Below, one piece after another: positions 7,390 through 14,898 of a stretch of DNA of 34,519 nt. The DNA is from Dehalococcoidales bacterium. Its GTDB lineage: Bacteria; Chloroflexota; Dehalococcoidia; Dehalococcoidales; UBA2162. The stretch spans positions 1-34,519 of the forward strand of contig JAUYHA010000086.1 in the NCBI GenBank assembly GCA_030690265.1. Reading direction: 5' to 3'. The position numbers and the translations under genes were made by a program. How positions within the stretch are numbered: the stretch's first letter is position 1; every line of letters begins with the position of its first letter. Below the pieces are notes generated by a model, which searched no databases, was not told where the DNA came from, and was given only the letters and a program-made list of their open reading frames with translations.

Positions 7390-8457
7390 ATGGACCACGA
7401 ATTCACTGCCGAGGAGATAAAGGATGCTGCCAGGGTGGCCCGTATCTACTGCCCTGGTTTCAGCGAGGATGAGTTCGAAAGCCTAATGGAGCTTGAGAAA
7501 CGTTTTGCCGATTCAGGCTACATTGAGGCGGTATTGGGATTGATTCGTTTAGAAGAAGAAAGGGGTGTATCCTGCGCTGAAGCTCTTGATGCCTGTGAGG
7601 AGCTAATTAAGGAAGAAGCGAAGCTCGAACGAGAGATACCTGAGCTTGAGAAAAGGGTTAAGAGCCTGGCAGCGCAAGTAAAGCAATCCACCGGGGAACA
7701 CGAGCAGATGAAGAAGGATATCGCAAAGGCAGGCCAGGAGCTGGCGCTGATTAGGGCTGAGTGTACGACGGCCGAAAGAAAGCTGGAAGCCTTCAATAAG
7801 AAAATGGAGAAGGAGAAGCAGCGCATTGAAAAAGAAGTCGAAGATTGCTACCAGCAAGCTAACGTCACCAGGGAAGAGGTGGTTACTGCCGGCCGAATGA
7901 AGGCCGAAGTGGAAAGCCATGGCTTCACTCTCGAGCTTGTTCTCGACTTATCCAAGGACTTCGCCGGTCATAAGAACGCCAGGGAAAAGCTGGCTGAGGC
8001 ACTGAAGGAGTATGGCTCACTTAACAAGTATCTGGATGACCTGGCGGACTGGGGTAACAAGGAGAGAGCAAAGGTTCTAGCAGAGATAACCAGCCTTGAA
8101 TCAGAAAAAAAGACCCTGGCTGGGGAAAGTGGCAACATGAGGAACATCCTCTCGCAGCTGCAGGCTGACGTTGCCTACGAGGAAGAACTGAGGCGGTTCT
8201 ATTCTCGCTACTGGCGTATGAGCGTGCTGATAGAGGAACTGATAAGCTGGGACAAAATATTCTTTGTGCTTTGTGACAATCCGTTCTTTAAAATCACCAG
8301 TGTCGCTGACCGTAAGGAGGGTAACGCCCACTTCTGGACAGACAAAGAGCCGGCAATGTGTCCTCAATGTGGTTACCGGAAGCTCGTATACGACGAGAAG
8401 ATTTACAAGGCTCTCAACTGGCCGATAGGGGCTCCTTATGGATTGAAACCGGAGTAA
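7390..8457 (+). CDS. Coiled-coil protein with C-terminal CxxC motif
   Basis: This is a 355-residue protein of unknown function. A small acidic N-terminal domain (about 1-70) is followed by long heptad-rich coiled coil (about 73-160 and 220-280; LEREIPELEKRVKSLAAQV is typical). The C-terminal domain has CPQCG at C324-C327, which could be half of a zinc site. The shape recalls SMC-like or adaptor proteins, but no ATPase motif is present. The ATG at 7390 follows AAAAGGAGG. Longer forms starting near 7114 would overlap the preceding gene and are rejected. It lies between the RuvA-C-like gene (2-bp gap) and the zinc-ribbon gene (4-bp gap), so the three are almost certainly co-translated. Confidence 0.75.
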   Translation: MDHEFTAEEIKDAARVARIYCPGFSEDEFESLMELEKRFADSGYIEAVLGLIRLEEERGVSCAEALDACEELIKEEAKLEREIPELEKRVKSLAAQVKQSTGEHEQMKKDIAKAGQELALIRAECTTAERKLEAFNKKMEKEKQRIEKEVEDCYQQANVTREEVVTAGRMKAEVESHGFTLELVLDLSKDFAGHKNAREKLAEALKEYGSLNKYLDDLADWGNKERAKVLAEITSLESEKKTLAGESGNMRNILSQLQADVAYEEELRRFYSRYWRMSVLIEELISWDKIFFVLCDNPFFKITSVADRKEGNAHFWTDKEPAMCPQCGYRKLVYDEKIYKALNWPIGAPYGLKPE

Positions 8458-8461
8458 TAGA

Positions 8462-8734
8462 ATGCCAGCGAACAAAAGAAAAAAGAAGGTAACCGAATAT
8501 TCTCTGGACTGTAGTTGTGGGTCAAAAGCAGCCGTTTTTGAACTGGAGAAGGGGTATATGGCTCACTGTCCGAACTGCGGGGCAGTAACGTTTTTCGATA
8601 ACCCACTGCTGTTACAGAGACTACGCTTCGGTGGTAAGCTGTGCCCGCATGAGCTGGAGAAGAAACCTTGCCGCGGCGGGCATACCACCTGGTGCCCAAC
8701 CTGCCGGATAAGGAGCTTCATCTACGACAATTGA
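8462..8734 (+). CDS. Double zinc-ribbon small protein
   Basis: This 90-residue protein has a basic N-terminus (MPANKRKKK) and two cysteine clusters: CSCGS with CPNCG, then CPHELEKKPCRGGH with CPTCR. The pattern suggests two structural zinc sites and possible nucleic-acid or protein binding. It is the last gene of the rightward operon of the integrated element, four bases after the coiled-coil gene. No family can be named. Confidence 0.7.
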   Translation: MPANKRKKKVTEYSLDCSCGSKAAVFELEKGYMAHCPNCGAVTFFDNPLLLQRLRFGGKLCPHELEKKPCRGGHTTWCPTCRIRSFIYDN

Positions 8735-8954
8735 GGAATGGGTTCAGAGTCATCTAGCTGAAGGATTATTACTGCTTCTTCGGATGTCACAAGTTACTTC
8801 TTTGTTACCTGTTCGCCGAATAGTTTTCAGATTATCCGCGGATACTTTGTCACCAAGAGGGCAAGATATTGGAATTGGCTAACTACGTTAGCCGTGCGCT
8901 TGCTATATTCGTTCAGAACCGAAATGGTTGAACGCTGTCCGTTCGTGGTAGTCT
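8735..8954. other. Noncoding stretch with a small hairpin
   Basis: This 220-bp stretch has no supported gene. It contains a perfect hairpin, GGCTAAC (8877-8883) with GTTAGCC (8887-8893). It is a likely place for the right end of the mobile element, but no copy of the left-end sequences was found here. Confidence 0.4.
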
Positions 8955-9587
8955 ATGGAAGCCATGAATACCCGAGTTAAGAAGATACTTCCCCCAATCA
9001 TCCCATACATAACTATTGGCATTGGCCTGCTGGTCTTTCATAATGCATGGCTGGCTATTCTGGGTTATCACACAGGAATGGTTGCAGTCATCTCGTTGTC
9101 AAAGACAGGAATTGCCATGAAGCGAGCCTTTCAATGCAACAGGTATTGGATCCCATTCATTGCTGCATTGGCTGGGGCAGGTGGCGGGATACTTCTGTAC
9201 ATATTATGGCCTTTATTGTCGGTACCGGATGACATTAATTCATATATCCGAAGCATTGGATTAAATGAACGGACATGGCCAGTGTTCCTGGCATATTTCA
9301 TCCTCATAAATCCTTTGATTGAAGAATACTATTGGAGAGGCTATCTTGCATCCGTTACTAAAGGAATAGTGGTGAATGATTTGCTGTTTTCGGGATATCA
9401 CCTGATTGTTTTAGCAGGGCAAATGGAGACTATTTGGCTCATCGTAGTATTCTTCGGCCTGACTATCGGAGCCTGGTTCTGGAGGCAAATGAACAGGCTT
9501 AATGGAGGATTGCTGGCATCTACTATTTCTCATATAACGGCAGATATAGCAGTTATTCTGACGATTTATTTCATCTCCATGAATTAG
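8955..9587 (+). CDS. CPBP-family intramembrane metalloprotease
   Basis: This is a 210-residue multi-span membrane protein of the CPBP (Abi/Rce1-like) family. These are glutamic-type or zinc-type intramembrane proteases. The three family motifs are present: E123-E124 to R128 (EEYYWR), F145-x3-H149 (FSGYH), and H193 with D197 (HITAD). Most of the rest is hydrophobic helices. The start at 8955 has no clear ribosome site, and an ATG nine bases later is equally possible. The gene stands alone: upstream is the mobile element, and downstream it converges with rpoD. Roles in this family include prenyl-protein processing and bacteriocin self-immunity; the substrate here is unknown. Confidence 0.85.
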   Translation: MEAMNTRVKKILPPIIPYITIGIGLLVFHNAWLAILGYHTGMVAVISLSKTGIAMKRAFQCNRYWIPFIAALAGAGGGILLYILWPLLSVPDDINSYIRSIGLNERTWPVFLAYFILINPLIEEYYWRGYLASVTKGIVVNDLLFSGYHLIVLAGQMETIWLIVVFFGLTIGAWFWRQMNRLNGGLLASTISHITADIAVILTIYFISMN

Positions 9588-9595
9588 GCTCCAGC

Positions 9596-9622
9596 ATGTC
9601 ACAACCTGAGTTTTTGTGACAT
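9596..9622. terminator. Hairpin between convergent genes
   Basis: ATGTCACAA (9596-9604) pairs perfectly with TTGTGACAT (9614-9622) around a 9-base loop. It lies between the CPBP gene and the oppositely oriented rpoD. It lacks a T tract, so termination is likely but not certain. Confidence 0.45.
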
Positions 9623-9701
9623 ATGCCCTGGTCGCTGGTTAACAACTCATCATTGTGGCCTACAGGATAGTCTCTAAGTGAGGATCAAGCGAATCGGGCC
9701 A

Positions 9702-10694
9702 CTACTCTAGGTAGCCTCTCAGCTTACGACTGCGGCTGGGGTGGCGGAGCTTTCGTAGGCCCTTCGCTTCGATCTGACGAATACGCTCTCTGGTTACGTT
9801 GAATTCCAACCCCACCTCCTCGAGAGTCCGGCTGCGCCCATCCTCAAGACCGAATCTCAGGATGAGCACTCGCTGCTCACGAGGGGTGAGCTCGGACAGT
9901 ACCTTGCCAATCTGTTCCTTGAGCAATTGTTTGGAGGCGGCATCAGCCGGCGGGATTGAGTTCCGGTCTTCGATAAAATCGCCCAGATGAGCATCTCCGT
10001 CCTCACCGACGGGTGACTCCAGAGAAACTGGGAATTGGGCCACCTTGACTATCTCTCTGACCTTTTCTGCCGTCAGTTCCATTTTCTTGCCGATTTCCTC
10101 AGAGGTTGGATCTCGCCCGTACTCCTGGGCCAAATTGCGTCTTACCCTCAGTAGTTGCCTTATGGAATCAACCATGTGGACCGGGACGCGGATAGTGCGC
10201 GCCTGGTCAGCAATGGCCCGGGTAATTCCCTGACGAATCCACCAGGTGGCATAGGTGCTGAATTTATAGCCCCGGTGGTGATCAAATTTCTCAACGGCTC
10301 TGATTAGTCCGATGTTCCCTTCCTGAATGAGGTCGAGTAGAGACATTCCCCGGCCGATATGTTTCTTGGCCACGCTGACTACCAGACGCAAGTTAGCTTC
10401 AACGAGATGCCTTCTTGCCTTTTCCGACTCCTGCTCAATATTATCCATGAATTCTTTGGTTTGCTTTTCATGCTCTTTCATCGAGTTAATAGAATCTTCC
10501 TGTGCCATCAGGCCTTCCAGGTCAGCCGCTGACACACGTCGATCAATAGTATCGAGGATTCCACCTGGCAGCAGATCGCAGTTCAAAGAGAGGTTTATGA
10601 GAAGATGCTCGGTTTCGTCTATCGATCTATCCAGCTTGTTAGCTATGTTCTGAACCATCTGCTGGTCTAGAACACCGTCGATACTCTCCCGCAA
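9702..10694 (-). CDS. rpoD: RNA polymerase sigma factor RpoD, regions 2-4 part
   Basis: This frame carries the core of a primary sigma-70 factor. Region 2 ([31 protein letters not shown], then [11 protein letters not shown]) recognises the -10 box. Region 3 ([13 protein letters not shown]) follows, and region 4 ([15 protein letters not shown], then [19 protein letters not shown]) recognises the -35 box. The reading frame stays open upstream of the TTG at 10694 to about 10836 and there matches sigma sequence ([11 protein letters not shown]). The true gene therefore continues into the N-terminal piece at 10817-11131, which is in another frame. Joining the pieces gives about 476 residues. As written, a separate product would lack region 1.2. 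Either an artefactual base loss or real inactivation is possible. Confidence 0.92.
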   Translation of the reverse strand: MRESIDGVLDQQMVQNIANKLDRSIDETEHLLINLSLNCDLLPGGILDTIDRRVSAADLEGLMAQEDSINSMKEHEKQTKEFMDNIEQESEKARRHLVEANLRLVVSVAKKHIGRGMSLLDLIQEGNIGLIRAVEKFDHHRGYKFSTYATWWIRQGITRAIADQARTIRVPVHMVDSIRQLLRVRRNLAQEYGRDPTSEEIGKKMELTAEKVREIVKVAQFPVSLESPVGEDGDAHLGDFIEDRNSIPPADAASKQLLKEQIGKVLSELTPREQRVLILRFGLEDGRSRTLEEVGLEFNVTRERIRQIEAKGLRKLRHPSRSRKLRGYLE

Positions 10695-10816
10695 TTTGGT
10701 CTCGGAGATGCTCTTTACGAAGCTGTTGGTGACGGGTAAGCCAAGCTGTTCCCGGAGTAGACGGACGATGGACGCCGCCCGCCCGATTTCCCTTCGTATA
10801 GTCGATACGATTTCTA

Positions 10817-11131
10817 TTACTGAAGGGGGCTCTCCGTTTTCCTGTGGATGGTCTCCCGCTTAATCTGTCTGAGACGCTTGGCTACTTCTACCTTCTTGGC
10901 CAAATCTCTTTCATCGCGGGCAGTAAGGAGACTCACCTTACCAATTTCGTGAAGATATAGTCGGATGGGGTCATCAGCTATATCCTGCTCTTCGCCTTCC
11001 GAAAACTCTATCGGTGCCTTCAACTCTGAATCTTTGGCCTCAAACTCATCTGCCAGATCTCCCGCTGAAGACGGCCCTTCCTTGCCCTCAGACGTGAGCT
11101 CTCCAGGGTCCTCATAATATTCCAGGTCCAT
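10817..11131 (-). CDS. rpoD: RpoD N-terminal part, frameshifted from the rest
   Basis: This 104-residue frame has an acidic leader followed by sigma region 1.2 ([29 protein letters not shown]), the usual start of group 1 sigma factors. It then runs out of frame in the run TTTT at 10837-10840 (AAAA on the coding strand) and stops at TESPLQ. Adding one A would restore the frame to [13 protein letters not shown] and continue into the region 2-4 part. The ATG at 11131 has AGGAAAT upstream. It follows remnants of dnaG, the usual upstream neighbour of rpoD in many bacteria. Confidence 0.85.
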   Translation of the reverse strand: MDLEYYEDPGELTSEGKEGPSSAGDLADEFEAKDSELKAPIEFSEGEEQDIADDPIRLYLHEIGKVSLLTARDERDLAKKVEVAKRLRQIKRETIHRKTESPLQ

Positions 11132-11133
11132 TC

Positions 11134-11376
11134 TTATTTCCTTTTTCCTTTGCCTCTTAACCTCTTCTGGACCACTAGCTGAAAGCTGCGCAACCCAGCG
11201 CTGATTTCGATGTCTTGTTCCGTCAACCTAACCAGTTTGTCACGAGTGCCCCCAGTTTCTGCCTCCCGGGCCAATATGGCCTCTCTCTCCAGGCCGCGCA
11301 GATATTCTTTGCCGCAAACACTAGACGCTAATCCACATTCCCTACACCCTTTTCCCCTCTCCCCTTTCTTTCTCAG
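11134..11376 (-). pseudogene. dnaG: 3' remnant of DNA primase gene dnaG
   Basis: The minus-strand frame ending in TAA at 11134-11136 reads KEYLRGLEREAILAREAE, then LVRLTEQDIEISAGLRSF, ending KRLRGKGKRK. This resembles the extreme C-terminus of bacterial DnaG, the helicase-binding part. Upstream the frame meets TAG at 11377-11379 and no primase catalytic domain is present. It ends three bases before the rpoD ATG, matching the common dnaG-rpoD order. I infer that the operon lost the body of dnaG. The homology call is by eye. Confidence 0.5.
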
Positions 11377-11553
11377 CTAGTTTCCTGTCGGCTTTGATTT
11401 AGCCGTTTTTGCAGGATAAGTTTATCATCGCTAGGGGCGTAGAAGTCAGGAATACGGCAGACTACTTCATGGCCCAAGCTGCGGTAGGCACGCTTAGTCG
11501 CAGCCATCGCTTCTATCCACCCCCAGTATCTCGTAGCAGTCCCGCTTAGCCAT
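11373..11553 (-). pseudogene. Degenerate DnaJ J-domain fragment
   Basis: The ATG at 11553 overlaps the stop of the zinc-ribbon gene and opens MAKRDCYEILGVDRS, the typical start of a J-domain. The frame stops after 19 residues (TAA at 11494). A second frame from 11507 continues with ATKRAYRSLGHEVV, which looks like the next J-domain helix, and runs 44 residues to TGA at 11373. The HPD motif is absent, so it cannot stimulate an Hsp70. A deletion plus frameshift explains the pattern. The second frame could also be an unrelated small protein. Confidence 0.45.
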
Positions 11554-11719
11554 CAGCTACACCCTCTCTAATATACCTCCAGAAAAGCCCATCCCGAACC
11601 CAGACAACCCCTCTACACTTCGGGCACAGGATACGGATGCTCTTATTAAGTTTTTGCTCCTGTCCCTTGACCAACCTCCGGCAGTTTGAGCAATAAATCT
11701 TTTTAACAGCAAGTTTCAT
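11546..11719 (-). CDS. 57-residue zinc-ribbon protein
   Basis: This small gene starts at ATG 11719 with AAAGGAG six bases upstream. It encodes two CxxC knuckles (CSNCRRLVKG and CPKCRGVVWV) about 20 residues apart, the pattern of a rubredoxin-like zinc ribbon. The stop overlaps the ATG of the J-domain fragment (ATGGCTAA), so the genes were once coupled. The function is unknown. It lies in the leftward series of small genes that leads to rpoD. Confidence 0.65.
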   Translation of the reverse strand: MKLAVKKIYCSNCRRLVKGQEQKLNKSIRILCPKCRGVVWVRDGLFWRYIREGVADG

Positions 11720-11734
11720 AAGGTTCTCCTTTGT

Positions 11735-12097
11735 CTATTTTCCCTGCTTAATAAGTCCTTCCTGACAGTCCCGTCGGTATAAGCTGGGCGTCCACTCTCT
11801 ACAAACGGATGGCTTAAAGGACTGAATAAGACAACGGGTCACGTTACGAGCTTCTCTCCGTTCCAAAAAGACACACGCCCCGTTGCAGTGGCGCAGTAGA
11901 AAGCTGTGAGTCCCGGGCCATTTCTGGTCAACATATCTATCTAGCCACTCGTCCCAGTCAAAGCCCAACTCATCGGCAATTTGCCGTGCCTCTACTATGC
12001 TTAGGCGAACCTGATACCTGGTGCAACAGACGCCACACTGAAAACACGGGATAGATAGCTCTTTTGGCTCACCGCCACGCTCATTAACCTGTATCAC
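11735..12097 (-). CDS. YkgJ-family cysteine cluster protein
   Basis: This 120-residue protein matches the putative zinc- or iron-chelating domain family PF03692. The N-terminal CFQCGVCCTRY carries the CxxCxxCC signature, and further cysteines lie in HCNGAC, RCL, PSVCREW and RRDC. Related proteins bind metal clusters and some may act in protein modification, but the role here is unknown. The start is uncertain: GTG at 12097 is used, while the frame is open back to the preceding gene's stop at 12150. It lies 15 bp upstream of the zinc-ribbon gene in the same orientation. Confidence 0.75.
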   Translation of the reverse strand: MIQVNERGGEPKELSIPCFQCGVCCTRYQVRLSIVEARQIADELGFDWDEWLDRYVDQKWPGTHSFLLRHCNGACVFLERREARNVTRCLIQSFKPSVCREWTPSLYRRDCQEGLIKQGK

Positions 12098-12149
12098 GCT
12101 GCCACCGTGCAGGCAGAGCGCGCCCTCAAGGTCGAAAACAGCAATTCAT

Positions 12150-12476
12150 TCAGCCATGGCCTGTCTTTCCCTTACTGGAAAAGCTATCGACCTTCACTCT
12201 TTGTATCCTCTTCTTGAAGAATTCGTCCTGAATTTGTGGTAAGCTACTGTCCCATCTTTCCTGTTGCCATTCGGCAACATCATAGGGTATCCCTTGAAAG
12301 GTAAATCGGCGCTTTCTCAGTTTTATAACTTGAGGTCTACCAAATTGATAATGTTCAATTTCTTCCTTTGAGCCCAGAATTTCAGGGCCAAAGTAAGATA
12401 AATCAAACCCTTTTTCATGACAATATTGCTTAAACTCGTCGAACTCAGCTTCAGATAGAACCAGGTTTTTTGCCAC
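12150..12476 (-). CDS. Hypothetical protein
   Basis: This is a 108-residue soluble protein that I do not recognise. It contains a charged N-terminal helix (LSEAEFDEFKQYCHEKGF) and a basic central strand region (VIKLRKRRFTFQG), and ends in a lysine- and serine-rich tail. GTG at 12476 is preferred because GGAG lies ten bases upstream and overlaps the stop of the HNH frame at 12484. A longer form from GTG 12509 would overlap that frame by 26 bases. Confidence 0.55.
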   Translation of the reverse strand: MAKNLVLSEAEFDEFKQYCHEKGFDLSYFGPEILGSKEEIEHYQFGRPQVIKLRKRRFTFQGIPYDVAEWQQERWDSSLPQIQDEFFKKRIQRVKVDSFSSKGKTGHG

Positions 12477-12483
12477 CTCGGTT

Positions 12484-12792
12484 TTAACTCCTTTTATCAG
12501 GAACCACACTTAGCGAAAATCCTACACTCTGCCGTCTGTGAAGTGTTGCTTGCCACGCAACTTCCCACAGAGTCTTTGCAAATCGCTGAGGAGCTCTAGC
12601 TTTCACCTTATCCCTTAGTGCCACTAGGTCTTCAAGGTGCAGGGAACCAACTTTGTGTAGTTCACTACGGCACCTTGCACACAGATATATCAGGTTAGCA
12701 CGCTCATTATGGTCTCAGTGCCAATCCACATGATATCTGTGAACAGCTTCCTTATCTCCGCAAAGGTGGCATTCCCTCAAGACACTCTCCAA
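12484..12792 (-). pseudogene. HNH-type nuclease domain with an in-frame stop
   Basis: The frame from about TTG 12790-12792 reads LRECHLCGDKEAVHRYHVDWH, then TGA (12715-12717), then DHNERANLIYLCARCRSELHK. This is the pattern of a zinc-bound HNH nuclease: CxxC, HxDxxxxN...L, CxxC. Without the TGA it would be about 102 residues. The stop falls in the beta-beta-alpha metal motif, so a truncated product would be inactive. After the stop, the frame continues undamaged to 12484 and overlaps the start region of the next gene. A sequencing error is possible; use of TGA as tryptophan is not expected in this organism. Confidence 0.6.
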
Positions 12793-12824
12793 ATCCGCTT
12801 GGCTGGGTTAATCCCTTCTTGATG

Positions 12825-13043
12825 CTACTCGGCTTTAGGCGGAGCAAGCCTCACCCTGACCGCCTCGGAACGACCATTGCGCCCCTGTCCAACCTCATAT
12901 TCTACTTCTTGCCCTTCTCTAAGGGAACTGTAGTCCACCCCTTCAAGCTCGCTGCGATGGAAGAACAGGTCTTTGCCTTCTGCTGTCTGAATAAACCCAA
13001 AACCACGGTCTGTAATTAGGCGTCTGATTGTGCCCTTCGGCAT
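12825..13043 (-). CDS. Cold-shock domain protein
   Basis: This 72-residue protein is a single cold-shock domain that binds single-stranded RNA or DNA. It carries RNP1 (GFGFIQT, residues 14-20) and RNP2-like DLFFHRSEL (25-33). Members act as RNA chaperones. The ATG at 13043 is chosen because AGGGAGG lies just upstream and the product then begins MPKGTIRR as in the family; a longer form from 13073 is less likely. The gene lies 32 bp after the zinc protein at 13076-13348 in the same leftward series. Confidence 0.92.
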   Translation of the reverse strand: MPKGTIRRLITDRGFGFIQTAEGKDLFFHRSELEGVDYSSLREGQEVEYEVGQGRNGRSEAVRVRLAPPKAE

Positions 13044-13075
13044 AGAAATACCTCCCTCAAATCCGACTTCCACGC

Positions 13076-13348
13076 CTACTCCTCTTGAAAAGCTTCAAAA
13101 AATGTCTTAGGAATCTTGGGGACTTTAGCTTCTACCCACTTTTGAAGACAAGTAAAGGAGCAAAAGTCATAGTCGTCAACTGTTCCCATGCCTTTCCAGT
13201 GTGAAACAGATAACCAACCTCTTAGCACCATGCAGCGGGCGTCATCAGGGGGAGCACCTCTCTCGGAGCACTCAACGTATTCCGCCTTTTTACCACAGGA
13301 TTGGCAAATTGCATAGCTGCTTTCTCGCATTGCCTTCTCCAAATCCAC
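13076..13348 (-). CDS. Cysteine-rich hypothetical protein
   Basis: This 90-residue protein has cysteine pairs (CQSCGKK, CSERG, CMVLRGW, CSFTCLQKW) that suggest a zinc-ribbon or FCS-type zinc finger. No family can be named with confidence. The start is GTG at 13348 with no clear ribosome site. The sequence just upstream (GGCGTAGCTCAGCC) resembles a tRNA D-arm. It begins the leftward gene series. Confidence 0.55.
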   Translation of the reverse strand: MDLEKAMRESSYAICQSCGKKAEYVECSERGAPPDDARCMVLRGWLSVSHWKGMGTVDDYDFCSFTCLQKWVEAKVPKIPKTFFEAFQEE

Positions 13349-13469
13349 TGGCTGAGCTACGCCATCTCTCAGGGGTTATTATAGCATGGTAACGCAGAGT
13401 GCTGTTAGTTGCGGTGGTAACATTTCGTCCTGTGGAACAGCTAGCAAACCATCTCAGTAGAACGCCATG

Positions 13470-13499
13470 TTGGCTAGCGAACGGCAGTTAAGGTAAAAT
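13470..13499 (+). promoter_or_regulatory. Promoter giving a leaderless archease mRNA
   Basis: TTGGCT (13470-13475), an 18-bp spacer and TAAAAT (13494-13499) form a sigma-70-type promoter. The usual start point, seven bases past the -10, falls on the G of the GTG start codon at 13507. No ribosome site is present, so the transcript is predicted to be leaderless. Confidence 0.55.
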
Positions 13500-13506
13500 T
13501 AGTTCT

Positions 13507-13917
13507 GTGAGACGCTTTCGGTTAATAGAACATACTGCCGATATGGGGCTGGTCGCTTATGGGAAAAGCCTGGCTGAGGCTTTCGCCAATGCCGCCTATG
13601 GTCTTTTTTCACTCATCGTTGAACCTAATAAGGTTAAAGAAAAGGAATCACGGAAGGTGACAGTACAGGCTCAAGATGCGGAAAGCCTGCTCTTTAACTG
13701 GATAAACGAGCTCATTTACATCTTTGAGGTGGAGCGCCTGCTATTCAAAAGTTTTAATATAACTGAGTTTACTGGACAGAGTCTTGAAGCTACGTGCTGG
13801 GGCGAAAGATACGACCTCTCCCGCCACCAATTGAAAACGGGCGTGAAATCAGCCACCTACCATATGCTTAAAGTGGACGGGGAGAAAAACCGAGTCCAGG
13901 TTATCCTTGATGTTTAA
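13507..13917 (+). CDS. Archease, RtcB activator
   Basis: This 136-residue protein belongs to the archease family. It speeds guanylation and turnover of the RNA ligase RtcB. The opening FRLIEHTADMGL holds the conserved metal-binding aspartate (D12), and the C-terminus ends in VILDV, the usual terminal Asp region. The gene is full length. rtcB follows after 12 bp, the classic pair. The GTG start has no ribosome site and sits right at the predicted transcription start. Confidence 0.92.
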   Translation: MRRFRLIEHTADMGLVAYGKSLAEAFANAAYGLFSLIVEPNKVKEKESRKVTVQAQDAESLLFNWINELIYIFEVERLLFKSFNITEFTGQSLEATCWGERYDLSRHQLKTGVKSATYHMLKVDGEKNRVQVILDV

Positions 13918-13929
13918 GGGGGTGAGATT

Positions 13930-14898
13930 ATGCCTGAGAAGTGGACCGGGAAACTGGAAAAGGTAGATGACTTTCGCTGGCGCATTCCGAAAAGCTATAA
14001 GAGTGGGATGCGAGTTGATGGCTTAATCTATGCCAGTGAGGCGATGCTTGATGACATACGACAGGACCGGGCGGCAGAGCAAGTAGCTAATGTTGCCTTT
14101 TTGCCAGGGATTATTGGCTATTCACTGGCCATGCCGGATATTCACTGGGGCTATGGCTTTCCCATCGGCGGTGTTGCGGCGATGCGGGTAAGCGACGGTG
14201 TTATCTCACCCGGAGGCGTCGGCTTTGATATTAACTGCGGTGTCCGGATGCTGCGCACCAATCTGCTCGAGGCAGAGATCCACCCTAAGATAAAGCAATT
14301 GATGGATGCGCTTTACAAAAATGTTCCCTCAGGGCTCGGCTCAGAGGGTAAAATCCGGCTGCGTCATAGTGAAATTGACCAGGTTCTAGTCAAGGGGGCA
14401 CGCTGGGCGGTGGAAAAAGGGTTCGGCCACCGTGAGGACTTAGAGACCACCGAGGAGCATGGTGAGATGGCTGGCGCTGATCCGTCTAAGGTCAGCGGTA
14501 GAGCCAGAGAGAGAGGCGTACCTCAACTTGGGACATTGGGCTCAGGCAACCACTTCCTTGAGGTAGCTGTGGTTGACCAGATATATGAGAAAGATACGGC
14601 TAAGACTATGGGCATCGACCAGATAGGCCAGGTTATGCTACTTGTCCATTGTGGTTCCCGGGGGTTGGGCTATCAGGTGGCGGATGATTATATCAGCGTG
14701 ATGGTTAATTTCATTAAGGAGCATAATATTCAGTTACCTGACCGACAGTTGGCTTATGCTCCGGTTGATTCGCCGCAAGGGCAGGCCTATTTAGCCGCAA
14801 TGAAGTGTGCCGCTAACTACGCCTGGGCTAATCGCCAGTGCATCAACCACGCTGTCCAGCACAACCCACTCTGTGCCATCCCAGTAGGCGATGACTAA
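13930..14898 (+). CDS. rtcB: RNA ligase RtcB, truncated at the 3' end
   Basis: RtcB joins 2',3'-cyclic phosphate or 3'-phosphate RNA ends to 5'-OH ends in a GTP- and Mn-dependent reaction. The first 305 residues or so are well conserved: D100 and C103 in GFDINCGVR, N207-H208 in GSGNHFLE and H240 in VHCGSRGLG, all metal-site residues. Full RtcB has about 480 residues. Here the match ends at AANYAWANRQCI (near 14845) and the frame runs 17 residues into sequence of the opposing gene. The later metal histidine, the GMP-accepting histidine and the C-terminal lysine are missing, so the product cannot ligate. GGGGGTGAG precedes the ATG. Confidence 0.9.
   Translation: MPEKWTGKLEKVDDFRWRIPKSYKSGMRVDGLIYASEAMLDDIRQDRAAEQVANVAFLPGIIGYSLAMPDIHWGYGFPIGGVAAMRVSDGVISPGGVGFDINCGVRMLRTNLLEAEIHPKIKQLMDALYKNVPSGLGSEGKIRLRHSEIDQVLVKGARWAVEKGFGHREDLETTEEHGEMAGADPSKVSGRARERGVPQLGTLGSGNHFLEVAVVDQIYEKDTAKTMGIDQIGQVMLLVHCGSRGLGYQVADDYISVMVNFIKEHNIQLPDRQLAYAPVDSPQGQAYLAAMKCAANYAWANRQCINHAVQHNPLCAIPVGDD

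Noticed and set aside
10045-10653. Rightward frames opposite rpoD
   Set aside because: They are antisense to conserved sigma-factor codons and have no ribosome sites.
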